Positions 41,178-50,349 of a stretch of 64,000 nt of DNA are shown one piece after another. The DNA is taken from the NCBI GenBank assembly GCA_902762785.1, contig CACWPL010000011.1, positions 1-64,000 on the forward strand. The letters are read 5' to 3'. A program made the position numbers and the translations under genes. The notes under the pieces are model-generated. The model was given only the letters and a program-made list of their open reading frames with translations, ran no database searches and was not told the DNA's origin. This DNA is from an uncultured Ruminococcus sp. Its GTDB lineage: Bacteria > Bacillota > Clostridia > Oscillospirales > Ruminococcaceae. Positions within the stretch are counted from its first letter, which is position 1, and each line of letters begins with the position of its first letter.

Positions 41178-42241
41178 TTGCCCGCCTCCTCTCTGAGGAT
41201 GTCCTCGAGGGCGGCGTAGAGCTTGGCCATCTCCTCATCCGTGCCGATCGTGATGCGCAGATACGGCGCGATGCGGGGCTTGTCCCAGTGGCGGACGAAG
41301 ATGCTGCGCTGTTTCAGTGCCTCGAAGATGCGCCCTGCGTCGACGGTCTCATGCGTCGCGAAGAGGAAGTTCGCCTTGCTGTCCGGGAAGGAAAAGCCCA
41401 TGGAGGCGAGCTTTTCCTTGGCGGCCTCGCGCGTCTTGACGATGCGGCCGCAGCAGTCGCGGAAATACGGCTCGTCCGCGAGGGACGCCGCACCGCACTG
41501 GATCGTGAGGTGGTTCATCGTGTAGGAGTTCACGGAGAACTTCACGTCGTTCATGTAGCCGATCAGCTTCTCCGACCCGATCGCGAAGCCGATGCGGATG
41601 CCCGCCATGCTGCGCGATTTCGAGAAGGTCTGGACGACGAGCAGGTTGTCGTATTTGTCCAGCAGCGGCAGCGCGGAGACGCCGCCGAAGTCGATGTAGG
41701 CCTCGTCCACGATGACGATGCTGTCGGGATTCGCCTGGAGGATCTGCTCGATCGTGTCGAGGGACTCGAGGACGCCGGTGGGGGCGTTCGGGTTCGGGAA
41801 GACGATGCCGCCGTTCGGGCGGGCATAGTCGTTCGGACGGATCCGCCAGTCGGCATCGAGCGGGACGGTCTCATATGGGATGCGGTAAACGTCCGCCCAG
41901 ACGTCATAGAAAGAATAGGTCACGTCCGGGAAGAGGATGGGCTTCTCGGAATTGAAGAAGGTCATGAACGCCATGGACAGCACATCGTCCGACCCCACGC
42001 CCACGAACACCTGCCCGGGGCGCACGCCGTAGGTCTTGGCGATGGCATCGACGAGCATCTGCGCGTTCGGGTCGGGGTACTTGCGCAGGAGGGCGGTGTC
42101 GAAGCCCGCGAGGACCTCGGCCGCGCCCGGTGCGGGCGGATAGGGGTTCTCGTTGGTGTTGAGCTTGACGATGTTCTGCTGCTTCGGCTGCTCGCCGGGG
42201 GTGTAGGGCACCACGCGGCGGATGTTATTTTCCCAGCTCAT
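41174..42241 (-). CDS. hisC: Histidinol-phosphate aminotransferase
   Basis: 355 residues, fold-type I PLP enzyme. LNTNENPYPPAPG at the N terminus, VDEAYIDFGG with the cofactor-binding Asp, and QTFSKSRSMAGIRIGFA with the Schiff-base Lys are typical. AAAAAGGAG precedes the ATG. It transaminates imidazole acetol phosphate. Confidence 0.96.
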   Translation of the reverse strand: MSWENNIRRVVPYTPGEQPKQQNIVKLNTNENPYPPAPGAAEVLAGFDTALLRKYPDPNAQMLVDAIAKTYGVRPGQVFVGVGSDDVLSMAFMTFFNSEKPILFPDVTYSFYDVWADVYRIPYETVPLDADWRIRPNDYARPNGGIVFPNPNAPTGVLESLDTIEQILQANPDSIVIVDEAYIDFGGVSALPLLDKYDNLLVVQTFSKSRSMAGIRIGFAIGSEKLIGYMNDVKFSVNSYTMNHLTIQCGAASLADEPYFRDCCGRIVKTREAAKEKLASMGFSFPDSKANFLFATHETVDAGRIFEALKQRSIFVRHWDKPRIAPYLRITIGTDEEMAKLYAALEDILREEAGK

Positions 42242-42270
42242 GGGGCTTTTCTCCTTTTTGGATGGATGTA

Positions 42271-42615
42271 TCAGTGCTTGCGCCCGACCGCGAGGATCGT
42301 GAAGCGCCGGACGGTGACGGTGTACGTCCGTCCCTTTTTGAGTTGCTGGAAGAGGGCGCCGGTGCAGTCGAGGGTATGGATCTGGTCAGATTCGGGATAG
42401 GTGCAGTCGACCGTGTAATGCGTCGTAGCATTGCGGACGTTCGCGGTCTGCCTTTTGTGGACGACCGTGATCGTCTGCACCCGCGGCCGCGCGATCAGCG
42501 CCCATATCCCCATCGCGATGAGGAACAGGACGAAGCCCACGACCGCGATGACCGCGGCGATGGTCCAGATGCGCCCCGCAGTCTCCGCGGCGGCGTCTTC
42601 CAGCATCAGAGGCAT
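42271..42615 (-). CDS. Small membrane protein between hisD and hisC
   Basis: 114 residues. One helix (about 15-39, IWTIAAVIAVVGFVLFLIAM) with a short N terminus and a 75-residue beta-type C-terminal domain (HYTVDCTYPESDQ, TYTVTVRRFTIL) that looks like DUF3592-type domains. ATG lies one base after the hisD stop with GAGGA in the end of hisD, so it is part of the his operon. No link to histidine chemistry is evident. Confidence 0.6.
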   Translation of the reverse strand: MPLMLEDAAAETAGRIWTIAAVIAVVGFVLFLIAMGIWALIARPRVQTITVVHKRQTANVRNATTHYTVDCTYPESDQIHTLDCTGALFQQLKKGRTYTVTVRRFTILAVGRKH

Positions 42616-42616
42616 A

Positions 42617-43906
42617 TCAGTCCTCGAACCGCACCTTGATGGCGTTCGCGTGTGCGGTCAGGCCCTCGCGCTCGGCGATCAGGACGATGTCGTCCTTGGC
42701 CTCACGCAGCGCCTCCTCGGTGTAATAGATGTAGCTCGAGCGCTTCAGGAAGCTGTTGACGCCCAGCGGCGAGAAGAAGCGCGCCGTGCCGGAGGTCGGG
42801 AGGACGTGGTTCGGGCCGGCGTAGTAGTCACCGAGCGGCTCGGAGGCATACGTCCCGAGGAACACGGAGCCGGCATTGTCCAGGCGGCCGATGTACTCGA
42901 GCGGGTCGCGCATGAGCACCTCGAGGTGCTCCGGGGCGATGGCGTTCGCGAGGGCGACGGCCTCGTCCGTGTCGCGGGCGATCAGCATGGCGCCGTAGTT
43001 CTCCATGGAATACGCGATGATCTCGCTGCGGGAGAGGTACTGCATCTGGCGCTGTACCTCGGCCTCGACGCGGTCCGGGAGGGTCGGGTCGGTGGTCACG
43101 AGGATGGCGGAGGCGAGACGGTCGTGCTCGGCCTGGCTCATCAGGTCGGCGGCGACGAGCTTGGCGTCTGCCGTGTCGTCCGCCATGACGAGGATCTCGC
43201 TGGGACCGGCGATCATGTCGATGTCCACCACGCCGAAGAGCAGCTTCTTGGCGGTCGCCACGAAGATATTGCCGGGGCCGACGATCTTGTCGACCTTCGG
43301 GATCTGCTCAGTGCCGTAGGCGAGCGCGGCGATGGCCTGTGCGCCGCCGGAGAGGAACACGCGGTCGACCCCGCAGAGCGCAGCGGCCACGAGGATGTCC
43401 TTATTGGGAGTGCCGTCCTTGCAGGGGGGCGTCACCATGATGATCTCCTCGACGCCCGCGATCTTCGCCGGGATGGCGTTCATCAGCACGCTCGACGGAT
43501 AGGCCGCCGTGCCGCCCGGGACATACAGGCCGACACGCGCGAGCCCGCGCACGCGCTGGCCGAGGATCACGCCGTTCTCCTTGGCGTTCGTGAAGCCCTG
43601 CGGGAGCTGGCGCTTGTGGAAATCGGCGATGTTCTCCTGCGCGTTCAGCAGCGCCTCCACGAAGGCGGGGTCTGCCTCGGTGAGCGCGTCGTTGATGACC
43701 TCGCGGGGGACCTCGTAATACTGCGGCAGGTTGCCGTCGAACTTCTTCGTATAGGCCTTGACGGCCTCATCGCCGCCCTCACGGACGGTGTCGATGATCT
43801 CGGTGACGACCTCCGTCACCTTGCGGTCGGTCTCGCCGCTGCGGCGGGAGAGCTCCTTCAGGAACGCGAATTCCGTTTTTCCATCACACTTGATCTGCTG
43901 GATCAT
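42617..43906 (-). CDS. hisD: Histidinol dehydrogenase
   Basis: 429 residues, the usual length. GLYVPGGTAAYPSSVLMNA, VDMIAGPSEILVMAD, SQAEHDRLASAILVT, and NHVLPTSGTARFFSPLG hold the conserved zinc and catalytic residues. It performs the last two oxidations to histidine using NAD. The start overlaps the end of hisG by 23 bases. Confidence 0.97.
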   Translation of the reverse strand: MIQQIKCDGKTEFAFLKELSRRSGETDRKVTEVVTEIIDTVREGGDEAVKAYTKKFDGNLPQYYEVPREVINDALTEADPAFVEALLNAQENIADFHKRQLPQGFTNAKENGVILGQRVRGLARVGLYVPGGTAAYPSSVLMNAIPAKIAGVEEIIMVTPPCKDGTPNKDILVAAALCGVDRVFLSGGAQAIAALAYGTEQIPKVDKIVGPGNIFVATAKKLLFGVVDIDMIAGPSEILVMADDTADAKLVAADLMSQAEHDRLASAILVTTDPTLPDRVEAEVQRQMQYLSRSEIIAYSMENYGAMLIARDTDEAVALANAIAPEHLEVLMRDPLEYIGRLDNAGSVFLGTYASEPLGDYYAGPNHVLPTSGTARFFSPLGVNSFLKRSSYIYYTEEALREAKDDIVLIAEREGLTAHANAIKVRFED

Positions 43907-44534
43907 TGATCTTCTCCTCCACTTTCCGCACCAGCGCTTCGATCTCCTGCTGGCGCATTTTCAGGCTCACGGTGTTCACGATGAGCCGTGCCGAGATCTT
44001 GGCCACGTCTTCCACGACCGCAAGGCCGTTCTCCTTGAGGGTGGTGCCCGTCTCGACGATGTCGACGATGCCGTCGGCCAGGCCCAGCAGCGGGGCGAGC
44101 TCGACGGAGCCCTCGATCTTCACGATGTCGACGTCCATGCCCTTGCGCTCGAAGAACGCGCGGGTCACGTTCGGGTACTTGGTCGCGATCGTCTTGACGC
44201 CGAAGCCGTCATAAAAAGGATGGTCCTTCTTGGTCGCGAGCGCGAACTTGCAGCGGCCGAAGCCCAGGTCGACCAGTTCGAAGAGCTTGCCGTTCATCTC
44301 CATGAGCGTGTCCTTGCCGACGACGCCCATGTCACACACGCCGTGCTCCACATAGGTGATGACGTCGGCGGCCTTCGCGAGGACGACCTCCATGTTCCCG
44401 TCCGGGATCGGGAGGATGAGACGTCTCCCCTTCTCATGGACGGCGGTGCAGTCATAGCCCAGACTCTCGAGGAGCCGGACGGTATCTTTCTCGAGACGCC
44501 CCTTCGTCAGGGCGATGCGGATCGGTCTATCCAT
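43884..44534 (-). CDS. hisG: ATP phosphoribosyltransferase, short form
   Basis: 216 residues: the short HisG lacking the C-terminal regulatory domain, which needs HisZ. RIALTKGRLEKDTVRLLE, DMGVVGKDTLME and the PRPP-binding DGIVDIVETGTTLKENGL are conserved. The ATG at 44534 overlaps the hisZ TGA; a GTG one codon upstream is also possible given AGGAGG seven bases before it. Confidence 0.96.
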   Translation of the reverse strand: MDRPIRIALTKGRLEKDTVRLLESLGYDCTAVHEKGRRLILPIPDGNMEVVLAKAADVITYVEHGVCDMGVVGKDTLMEMNGKLFELVDLGFGRCKFALATKKDHPFYDGFGVKTIATKYPNVTRAFFERKGMDVDIVKIEGSVELAPLLGLADGIVDIVETGTTLKENGLAVVEDVAKISARLIVNTVSLKMRQQEIEALVRKVEEKINDPADQV

Positions 44535-45745
44535 CACAGTACGACCTCCTTTTCTCCCTCGGCGCCGATGCGGATGAGCCGTGCGATGCCGCGGGTGCGG
44601 GCATGCTCCTCGGCGCTCTCGGCATCGAGCGCGTATTCCACGCAGAGCCCGGTCTCCCGCAGCTTGTCCGCGCAGAGGACGGCGGCTGCCTCATAGCCCG
44701 CCTCTGCGGCGACCAGCACATCGGCCGGGACGGCGCGGGGGGCATACTTCTTACCGATGACGTTCGCCACGGCGTCCACGTTCACGGCCATGCCGACAGC
44801 GGGGACATCGTAGCCGAAATCGGCGAGCAGCTTGTCATAGCGGCCGCCGGAGATGACCTCCTCGCCGTAGCCCTCCATGTAGCCCTTGATGACAAGGCCG
44901 GTGTAATAGTCCGTCTTGTTGACGAGGCCTAGGTCGACGATGACGTTCGTCTCACCTGCGAGGCTGCGGATGGTGCGGTAGAGCGCCTGCATGCTGTCGA
45001 GGATGGCCTGGATGCGTTCATCCTGGAACACCTCTGCGGCACGGGCGAAGACCTCCTCCCCGCCGAAGAGCGTCGGCAGCTTGCGGAGCGCGCGTGTGAT
45101 GCGGTCATCGCCGAGCTTGTCGAGCATGTCGTTCAAAGCGGGATAGTTCTTGGCCTCGATGAGGTCGCGGATCTCCTCCTTCTGTGCGGGGGTGGCCGTC
45201 AGGCGGTGCATCAGCTCGCGGAAGATGCGGACATCGCCCAGCTCGAGCGAGCAGTTCATCCCGAGCTTGACCGGCACGTCCTTGCCCACGGTCGAGAGGA
45301 CGGAGAGCGCTGCGGAGATGACCTCCACGTCGGCCATGCGGGACTCCGAGCCGATCAGCTCGATGCCCGTCTGGTGGACCTCCGTACTGCGCCCCTTGAG
45401 GGAGGGCGCGAAATTGTAGACCGGCTGCGTGTAGTAGAGACGCAGCGGCAGAGGGGCGTCCTTCAAACGGGTGGCCGCCACGCGGGCGATGGGCATGGTC
45501 GAGTCCGGCCGGACGACCATGAGCCTTCCCTTCTGGTCGGTCAGCTTGCACAGCTCCTCCTGCGGGAAATAGCGGGAGTTGAGACTGAACACGTCATAGA
45601 ACTCGAGCCCCGGGGTGATGAGCCGGGAATAGCCCATCGACTTGAAGATCTCGCGGGTGCGATTCTCGACGATGCGCTTGAGGGCGCACTCCTCGAACAG
45701 ATAGTCCCGCGTCCCCTCCGGGGTGATCAGATCATATCGGCGCAT
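44534..45745 (-). CDS. hisZ: ATP phosphoribosyltransferase regulatory subunit
   Basis: 403 residues, a class II histidyl-tRNA synthetase paralog: TPEGTRDYLFEECALKR, VVRPDSTMPIARVAA (motif 2 region), GRSTEVHQTGIELIG and VISGGRYDKLLADFG. It carries allosteric histidine control for the short HisG. The ATG at 45745 follows GAGG; the frame extends to 45826 without a better site. First gene of the operon, leader about 115 bases. Confidence 0.94.
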   Translation of the reverse strand: MRRYDLITPEGTRDYLFEECALKRIVENRTREIFKSMGYSRLITPGLEFYDVFSLNSRYFPQEELCKLTDQKGRLMVVRPDSTMPIARVAATRLKDAPLPLRLYYTQPVYNFAPSLKGRSTEVHQTGIELIGSESRMADVEVISAALSVLSTVGKDVPVKLGMNCSLELGDVRIFRELMHRLTATPAQKEEIRDLIEAKNYPALNDMLDKLGDDRITRALRKLPTLFGGEEVFARAAEVFQDERIQAILDSMQALYRTIRSLAGETNVIVDLGLVNKTDYYTGLVIKGYMEGYGEEVISGGRYDKLLADFGYDVPAVGMAVNVDAVANVIGKKYAPRAVPADVLVAAEAGYEAAAVLCADKLRETGLCVEYALDAESAEEHARTRGIARLIRIGAEGEKEVVL

Positions 45746-45836
45746 AGGTGTTACCTCTTCTTTCTGCTTGCAGACGCGCGGGCGGGGCATCGGCCATTTC
45801 GTTCGGCCACGAATGATGCTGTCCACTTTAGCGTGC

Positions 45837-45893
45837 TACTATATTACCGTATTATCATATTACTATAATACCATATCGCTGTTATTTTGTCAA
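45837..45893 (-). promoter_or_regulatory. Promoter and candidate operator of the his operon
   Basis: Reverse-strand TTGACA (45893-45888) and TATTAT (45870-45865), 17-nt spacer. Two near-identical 12-bp boxes, TACTATATTACC (45837-45848) and TACTATAATACC (45861-45872) on the plus strand, start 24 bp apart; the second covers the -10. A palindrome GTATTAT/ATAATAC overlaps them. No T-box is seen in the leader, so repression by a DNA-binding regulator, for example HisR of the TrpR-like family, is a plausible inference. Confidence 0.65.
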
Positions 45894-45983
45894 TATGGGC
45901 GGCCAGACTTTAGCGAGAGCATGCAGGGATCTCACATTTTCGGGAGAACGGGAGGCATGTCGCACAATGGGAGCCCTCAGTCC

Positions 45984-48900
45984 TCAAAAAAACGACATCT
46001 GCGTGGACTTGGGCAGGTCGCCGAACGCGCCGCGGACCTCGAGCATCTCGATGACCGTCTTAGATGCGCCGCTCTGCTCCTGGAACTCCTCGATGGACAT
46101 GAAGCCGCCCTTCTGTACGGCGTCATAGACCGCCTTCGCGGCGTTCTCACCGACGCCCGGGAGCGCGGCGAACGGGATGCGAATCCCCTCCTCCTCGATC
46201 AGATACTTATAGGCATGGGACTTGCGCAGATCCAGCGGCAGGAACTTGTAGCCGCGCGACAGCATCTCATTGATGATGTACAGGATGTCGAGCAGGTCGT
46301 TCTCTTTCTTGGCGCGGTCGTTGCCCTTGGCGCGCAGCTCATTGATCTTGCCGCGCACCGCTTCCAGTCCCTCCACCGCGAGGTCGACATCGAGGTCGTC
46401 GCCGCGGACGGTGAAATAGGTCGCGTAGTATTCGAGCGGCATGTAGAGCTTGAACCACCCCAGCTTCATCGCCGCGATGACGTAGGCCGCCGCGTGCGCC
46501 TTCGGGAACATGTACTTGATCTTCAGACAGCTCTCGATGTACCAATCCGGGACATCGTGCTCCTTCAGCATCGCGATGATCTCCGGGGTGAACTCCTTGG
46601 GCGCCTTGCCCTTACGCGTCCACTCCATGATCTTGAACGCCATCTTCGGCTCGACGCCCTTGTACAGCAGGTAGGTCATGATGCTGTCACGGGTGCCGAT
46701 CACCTGCGAGATGGTGCAGATGTTGTTGGCGATGAGGTCCTTGGCGTTGCCGAGCCAAACGTCCGTGCCGTGCGACAGGCCGGAGATCTGGAGGAAGTCC
46801 GAGAACTTCGTCGGCTTCGCGTCGAGCAGCATCCCGATGGTGAAGCCCGTGCCCATCTCGGGGATGCCGAGGGAGCCGGTCTCGCAGTAGATGTCCTCCG
46901 CCGTGACGCCCAGGACGGTGCAGTCCGTACACATGCGGATGACCTCGGGGTCGTAGCCGGGGATGTCCTTGATGAGCTTGCCGGTCATGTCCTCGAGGTG
47001 CTTGTAAAGGGTCGGGACAACGTGGCCGAGCTCGTCGAGCTTGAGGATGGTGTCGTGGATGGAATGGAAGTCGAAGTGGGTCGTGATGACGTCCGAGTCG
47101 GTCGAGTCCGCGGGATGCTGGACGGGCGTGAAGTCGTAGACCTCATAATCCGACGGCACGACGACCATGCCGCCCGGATGCTGGCCGGTGGTGCGCTTGA
47201 TGCCCGTGCAGCCGATCGAGAGGCGGTTCTCCTCCGCGGCATTCAGCACGACGCCCTGCTCCTCGAGGTATTTTTTGACAAAGCCATACGCGGTCTTGTC
47301 CGCGATGGTGCCGATGGTACCGGCCTTGAACACGTTGTCGCGGCCGAAGAGCTCCTCCGTGTAGCGATGGGCGCTCGACTGGTACTCGCCGGAGAAGTTC
47401 AGGTCGATATCCGGCGCTTTATCGCCGTCGAAGCCGAGGAAGGTCTCGAAGGGGATGTCATGGCCGTCCTGCAAAAGGCGCGTGCCGCATTTGGGGCAGT
47501 CCTTCGCGGGCATGTCGTAGCCGGAGCCGTATTCGCCGGTGGTGATGAATTCGCTGTATTTGCACTTCGGGCAGACGTAGTGCGGCACGAGCGGGTTGAC
47601 CTCCGAGATACCGGCCATGGACGCCACGAACGACGACCCGACCGACCCTCGCGAGCCGACGTGATAGCCGTGCTCCTCGGAGTTGTACACGAGCTTCTGC
47701 GCGATCATATACAGCACGGAGAAGCCGTGCTTGATGATGGAAGAAAGCTCGCGGTCAAGGCGCTTCTCGACGATCTCCGGCAGCGGCGTGCCGTAGATCT
47801 CCTCGGCGCGCGCGTGGGTGATGCGGACGAGGTCCTCCTCCGCACCGGGGATGTTCGGGGTGAACGTCCCCTTCGGGATCGGGAAGACATGCTCGCACCA
47901 GTCCGCGATGCGGCAGGGGTCCGTGACCACGATCTGCTCCGCCTTCTCCTCGCCCAGGTACGAGAACTCCTCGAGCATCTCGTCCGTGGTGCGCAGGTAG
48001 AGGGGCGGCTGCTCGCCCGCGTCGGTGAAGCCCTGGCCGGAGGTCAGGATCTTGCGGTAGATGCCGTCCTTCGGGTCGAGGAAGTGGACATCGCACGTCG
48101 CCACGCACGGCATCCCGAGCTTGTCGGCGAGCGCGACGATGCGGCGGTTATAGTCCCGCAGCGCCTCCTCGTTCGCGGCGATGCCCTTGCGGATCATGAA
48201 GGCGTTGTTGGCGATCGGCTGGACCTCGAGATAGTCGTAAAAACGCGCCAGCTCCTCGAGCTGCTCGTCAGACTTGCCCTCGACCATGGCGGTGAACAGC
48301 TCGCCCGCCTCGCAGGCCGACCCGAAGATCAGGCCGTCCCTGTGCTCGAGCAGCACCGACTTCGGCAGGAGCGGATGGCGATGGTAATAGTCCAGATGGC
48401 CATAGCTGACGAGACGATAGAGGTTCTTCAATCCCACCTGGTTGCGCACGAGGATGATCTGATGATAGCTTTTCAGACGGCGCACGTCGATGGGGTCGGT
48501 CTTGGTGTTGAGCTCGTCGACGGTCTGGATGCCCTTCTCGGTCTCCAGACGCTCGACCAGATTCGTGTAGACCTTGGCCAGGATCGCGGCGTCCTCATTG
48601 GCACGGTGATGGCCGAACTTACCGAGCTTCAGGTGCTTGACCACGAGATCGAGCTTGTGACGCTTGAGCTCGGGCAGGCAGGACTGGCAGAGGATCAGCG
48701 TGTCGATCCAGCTATACGGGAACTCGATGGCGTGGCGCCGTTTGATGGCCTCCAAAAAGCTCGTATCGAAGCTGGCGTTGTGCGCGGCAAGGACGGGCGT
48801 GTCCCCGCAAAACTCCATGAACTGCCTTAGCGCCTCGGCCTCCTTGGGGGCACCGGCGACCATCTCGTCCGTGATGCGGGTCAGCTCGGTGATCTCTTCG

Positions 48901-50315
48901 GGGATGTGGCGCTCGGGGTCGACGAAGATGTCGAAGCTGTCGACGATCTGGAGATTCTTCATCTTGACCGCGCCGATCTCCGTCAGGCGGTCGTGCTCCG
49001 GGCTCAGGCCGGTGGTCTCGACGTCGAAGATGATGATCTCGTCGCGGATGCTGCGCGTGTCCGGCCCATTGATGATGAGCTCGCGTTTAAGGTCGTTGAC
49101 GACATAGGCCTCGCAGCCGTAGATGACCTTGAAATTCGGGTCTTTGAGGGACTTCTCGGCGTTCATCGCGTCCGGGAAGCCCTGCACGACGCCGTGGTCC
49201 GTGATGGCGATGGCCGGGAATCCCCAGTCATGCGCGCGGCGGATCAGGTCGCCCGCGGGGGTGACGGCGTCGAGCGCGGACATGTTCGTGTGACAGTGCA
49301 GCTCGACACGCTTGCGCGCGGCCTTGTCCTGGCGCTTCTTGCGCTTGCGGACGACGATCGCGTCCGGCTTCAGGACGGGCTCGCGGGCGAAGGGGTCGTC
49401 CTCGATCTTGCCGGCCACGAGGATGCTGACGCCCTTTTTCAGCTCGCCGAGCGGCATCTGGTCGAGCTTCTTGATCTGCTCGAAGAGCTTGACGGTGATC
49501 GAGCCGGAAAAGTCCGTGATCTGGTAGGTCACGACCCGGCGCTCGCCGCGGATGTCGCGCGTCTCGGTCGCGAAGATGTCGCCATAGACGACCACGCGCT
49601 GACCGCGGGTCTGTAGCGCCTCCGGGATCGGGATGGCCTCATCGCGGATGGGACGGCCCTTGATGAGCTTGTCCTCGCCCTTGACCTGCTCCATCTGGAC
49701 GGCGTCGCCCGATACCGACTGCGGCACGTCCGGGATGGGCGGCGGCGCATACGCGAAACGGTCCGGCGGCGGAGGCGGCGGCTCCGGGATGTCCTCCGGC
49801 GGGGCGGCCTCGATCACCTGATCGAGCGCCTCCGCCGTGAAGCGGTCAGGCCCATGGAACGTCACCTTCATGTCCCGGTCGAAATGCTGCTGGAGGAACT
49901 CCCGCAGGACCTTCGCGAACTGGAACCGCTCTAAAATGGGATAGCCGCCGTTCTGGAGCTCGATGTGCAAAGTGTCCGTCCCCCACTGCCAATCCGCATG
50001 GTCGAGGAAGCCGTTGACCACGGGGAGCTGGCGTTTGAGCATCTGGATGATGACCGGGACGGCCTCGGGCTTTAGGAGCGAGGCGTCGTAGCGGCAGTCC
50101 AGCCGCAGACAGTCGGCTTGGATCGCGTGACCGACGCTCTGCTCGAAATGCAGCACATCGTCATACGGCACGATCGCCCCGAAGCGCACGACGAACGTCA
50201 GATTCCCGCGCATGTTCTGGCCGTACCGGATCTCCTCGATCACGCCCTGCTGGACGGACGGGGGGATGTCCTCCGTGTACTTCCGCAAAAATTCCATCAA
50301 AGTGGCATTTGCCAT
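45984..50315 (-). CDS. polC: DNA polymerase III alpha subunit, PolC type
   Basis: 1443 residues. N-terminal domain 1-170, a proline-rich linker (172-200), OB fold about 238-320, PHP domain from 336 (VELHCHTNMSALDAV) split by a DEDD 3'-5' exonuclease (about 425-590: IIFDVETTGLSPEHDRLTEI, AAHNASFDTSF, HHRANEDA). The polymerase part has SRGSVGSSFVASM, a zinc motif CPKCKYSEF with CPKC, and the dNTP/metal site APDIDLNFSGEYQ. PolC is the replicative polymerase of Firmicutes. GAGGTGAG precedes the ATG. Last gene of the pyrH operon. Confidence 0.97.
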   Translation of the reverse strand: MANATLMEFLRKYTEDIPPSVQQGVIEEIRYGQNMRGNLTFVVRFGAIVPYDDVLHFEQSVGHAIQADCLRLDCRYDASLLKPEAVPVIIQMLKRQLPVVNGFLDHADWQWGTDTLHIELQNGGYPILERFQFAKVLREFLQQHFDRDMKVTFHGPDRFTAEALDQVIEAAPPEDIPEPPPPPPDRFAYAPPPIPDVPQSVSGDAVQMEQVKGEDKLIKGRPIRDEAIPIPEALQTRGQRVVVYGDIFATETRDIRGERRVVTYQITDFSGSITVKLFEQIKKLDQMPLGELKKGVSILVAGKIEDDPFAREPVLKPDAIVVRKRKKRQDKAARKRVELHCHTNMSALDAVTPAGDLIRRAHDWGFPAIAITDHGVVQGFPDAMNAEKSLKDPNFKVIYGCEAYVVNDLKRELIINGPDTRSIRDEIIIFDVETTGLSPEHDRLTEIGAVKMKNLQIVDSFDIFVDPERHIPEEITELTRITDEMVAGAPKEAEALRQFMEFCGDTPVLAAHNASFDTSFLEAIKRRHAIEFPYSWIDTLILCQSCLPELKRHKLDLVVKHLKLGKFGHHRANEDAAILAKVYTNLVERLETEKGIQTVDELNTKTDPIDVRRLKSYHQIILVRNQVGLKNLYRLVSYGHLDYYHRHPLLPKSVLLEHRDGLIFGSACEAGELFTAMVEGKSDEQLEELARFYDYLEVQPIANNAFMIRKGIAANEEALRDYNRRIVALADKLGMPCVATCDVHFLDPKDGIYRKILTSGQGFTDAGEQPPLYLRTTDEMLEEFSYLGEEKAEQIVVTDPCRIADWCEHVFPIPKGTFTPNIPGAEEDLVRITHARAEEIYGTPLPEIVEKRLDRELSSIIKHGFSVLYMIAQKLVYNSEEHGYHVGSRGSVGSSFVASMAGISEVNPLVPHYVCPKCKYSEFITTGEYGSGYDMPAKDCPKCGTRLLQDGHDIPFETFLGFDGDKAPDIDLNFSGEYQSSAHRYTEELFGRDNVFKAGTIGTIADKTAYGFVKKYLEEQGVVLNAAEENRLSIGCTGIKRTTGQHPGGMVVVPSDYEVYDFTPVQHPADSTDSDVITTHFDFHSIHDTILKLDELGHVVPTLYKHLEDMTGKLIKDIPGYDPEVIRMCTDCTVLGVTAEDIYCETGSLGIPEMGTGFTIGMLLDAKPTKFSDFLQISGLSHGTDVWLGNAKDLIANNICTISQVIGTRDSIMTYLLYKGVEPKMAFKIMEWTRKGKAPKEFTPEIIAMLKEHDVPDWYIESCLKIKYMFPKAHAAAYVIAAMKLGWFKLYMPLEYYATYFTVRGDDLDVDLAVEGLEAVRGKINELRAKGNDRAKKENDLLDILYIINEMLSRGYKFLPLDLRKSHAYKYLIEEEGIRIPFAALPGVGENAAKAVYDAVQKGGFMSIEEFQEQSGASKTVIEMLEVRGAFGDLPKSTQMSFF

Positions 50316-50349
50316 CGTCTCACCTCATGAGATAGGGTCAAGGGATGTA

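Noticed and set aside
45746-45836. Possible His T-box in the his leader
   Set aside because: The leader of about 115 bases is too short and lacks the T-box bulge sequence and a terminator/antiterminator pair.
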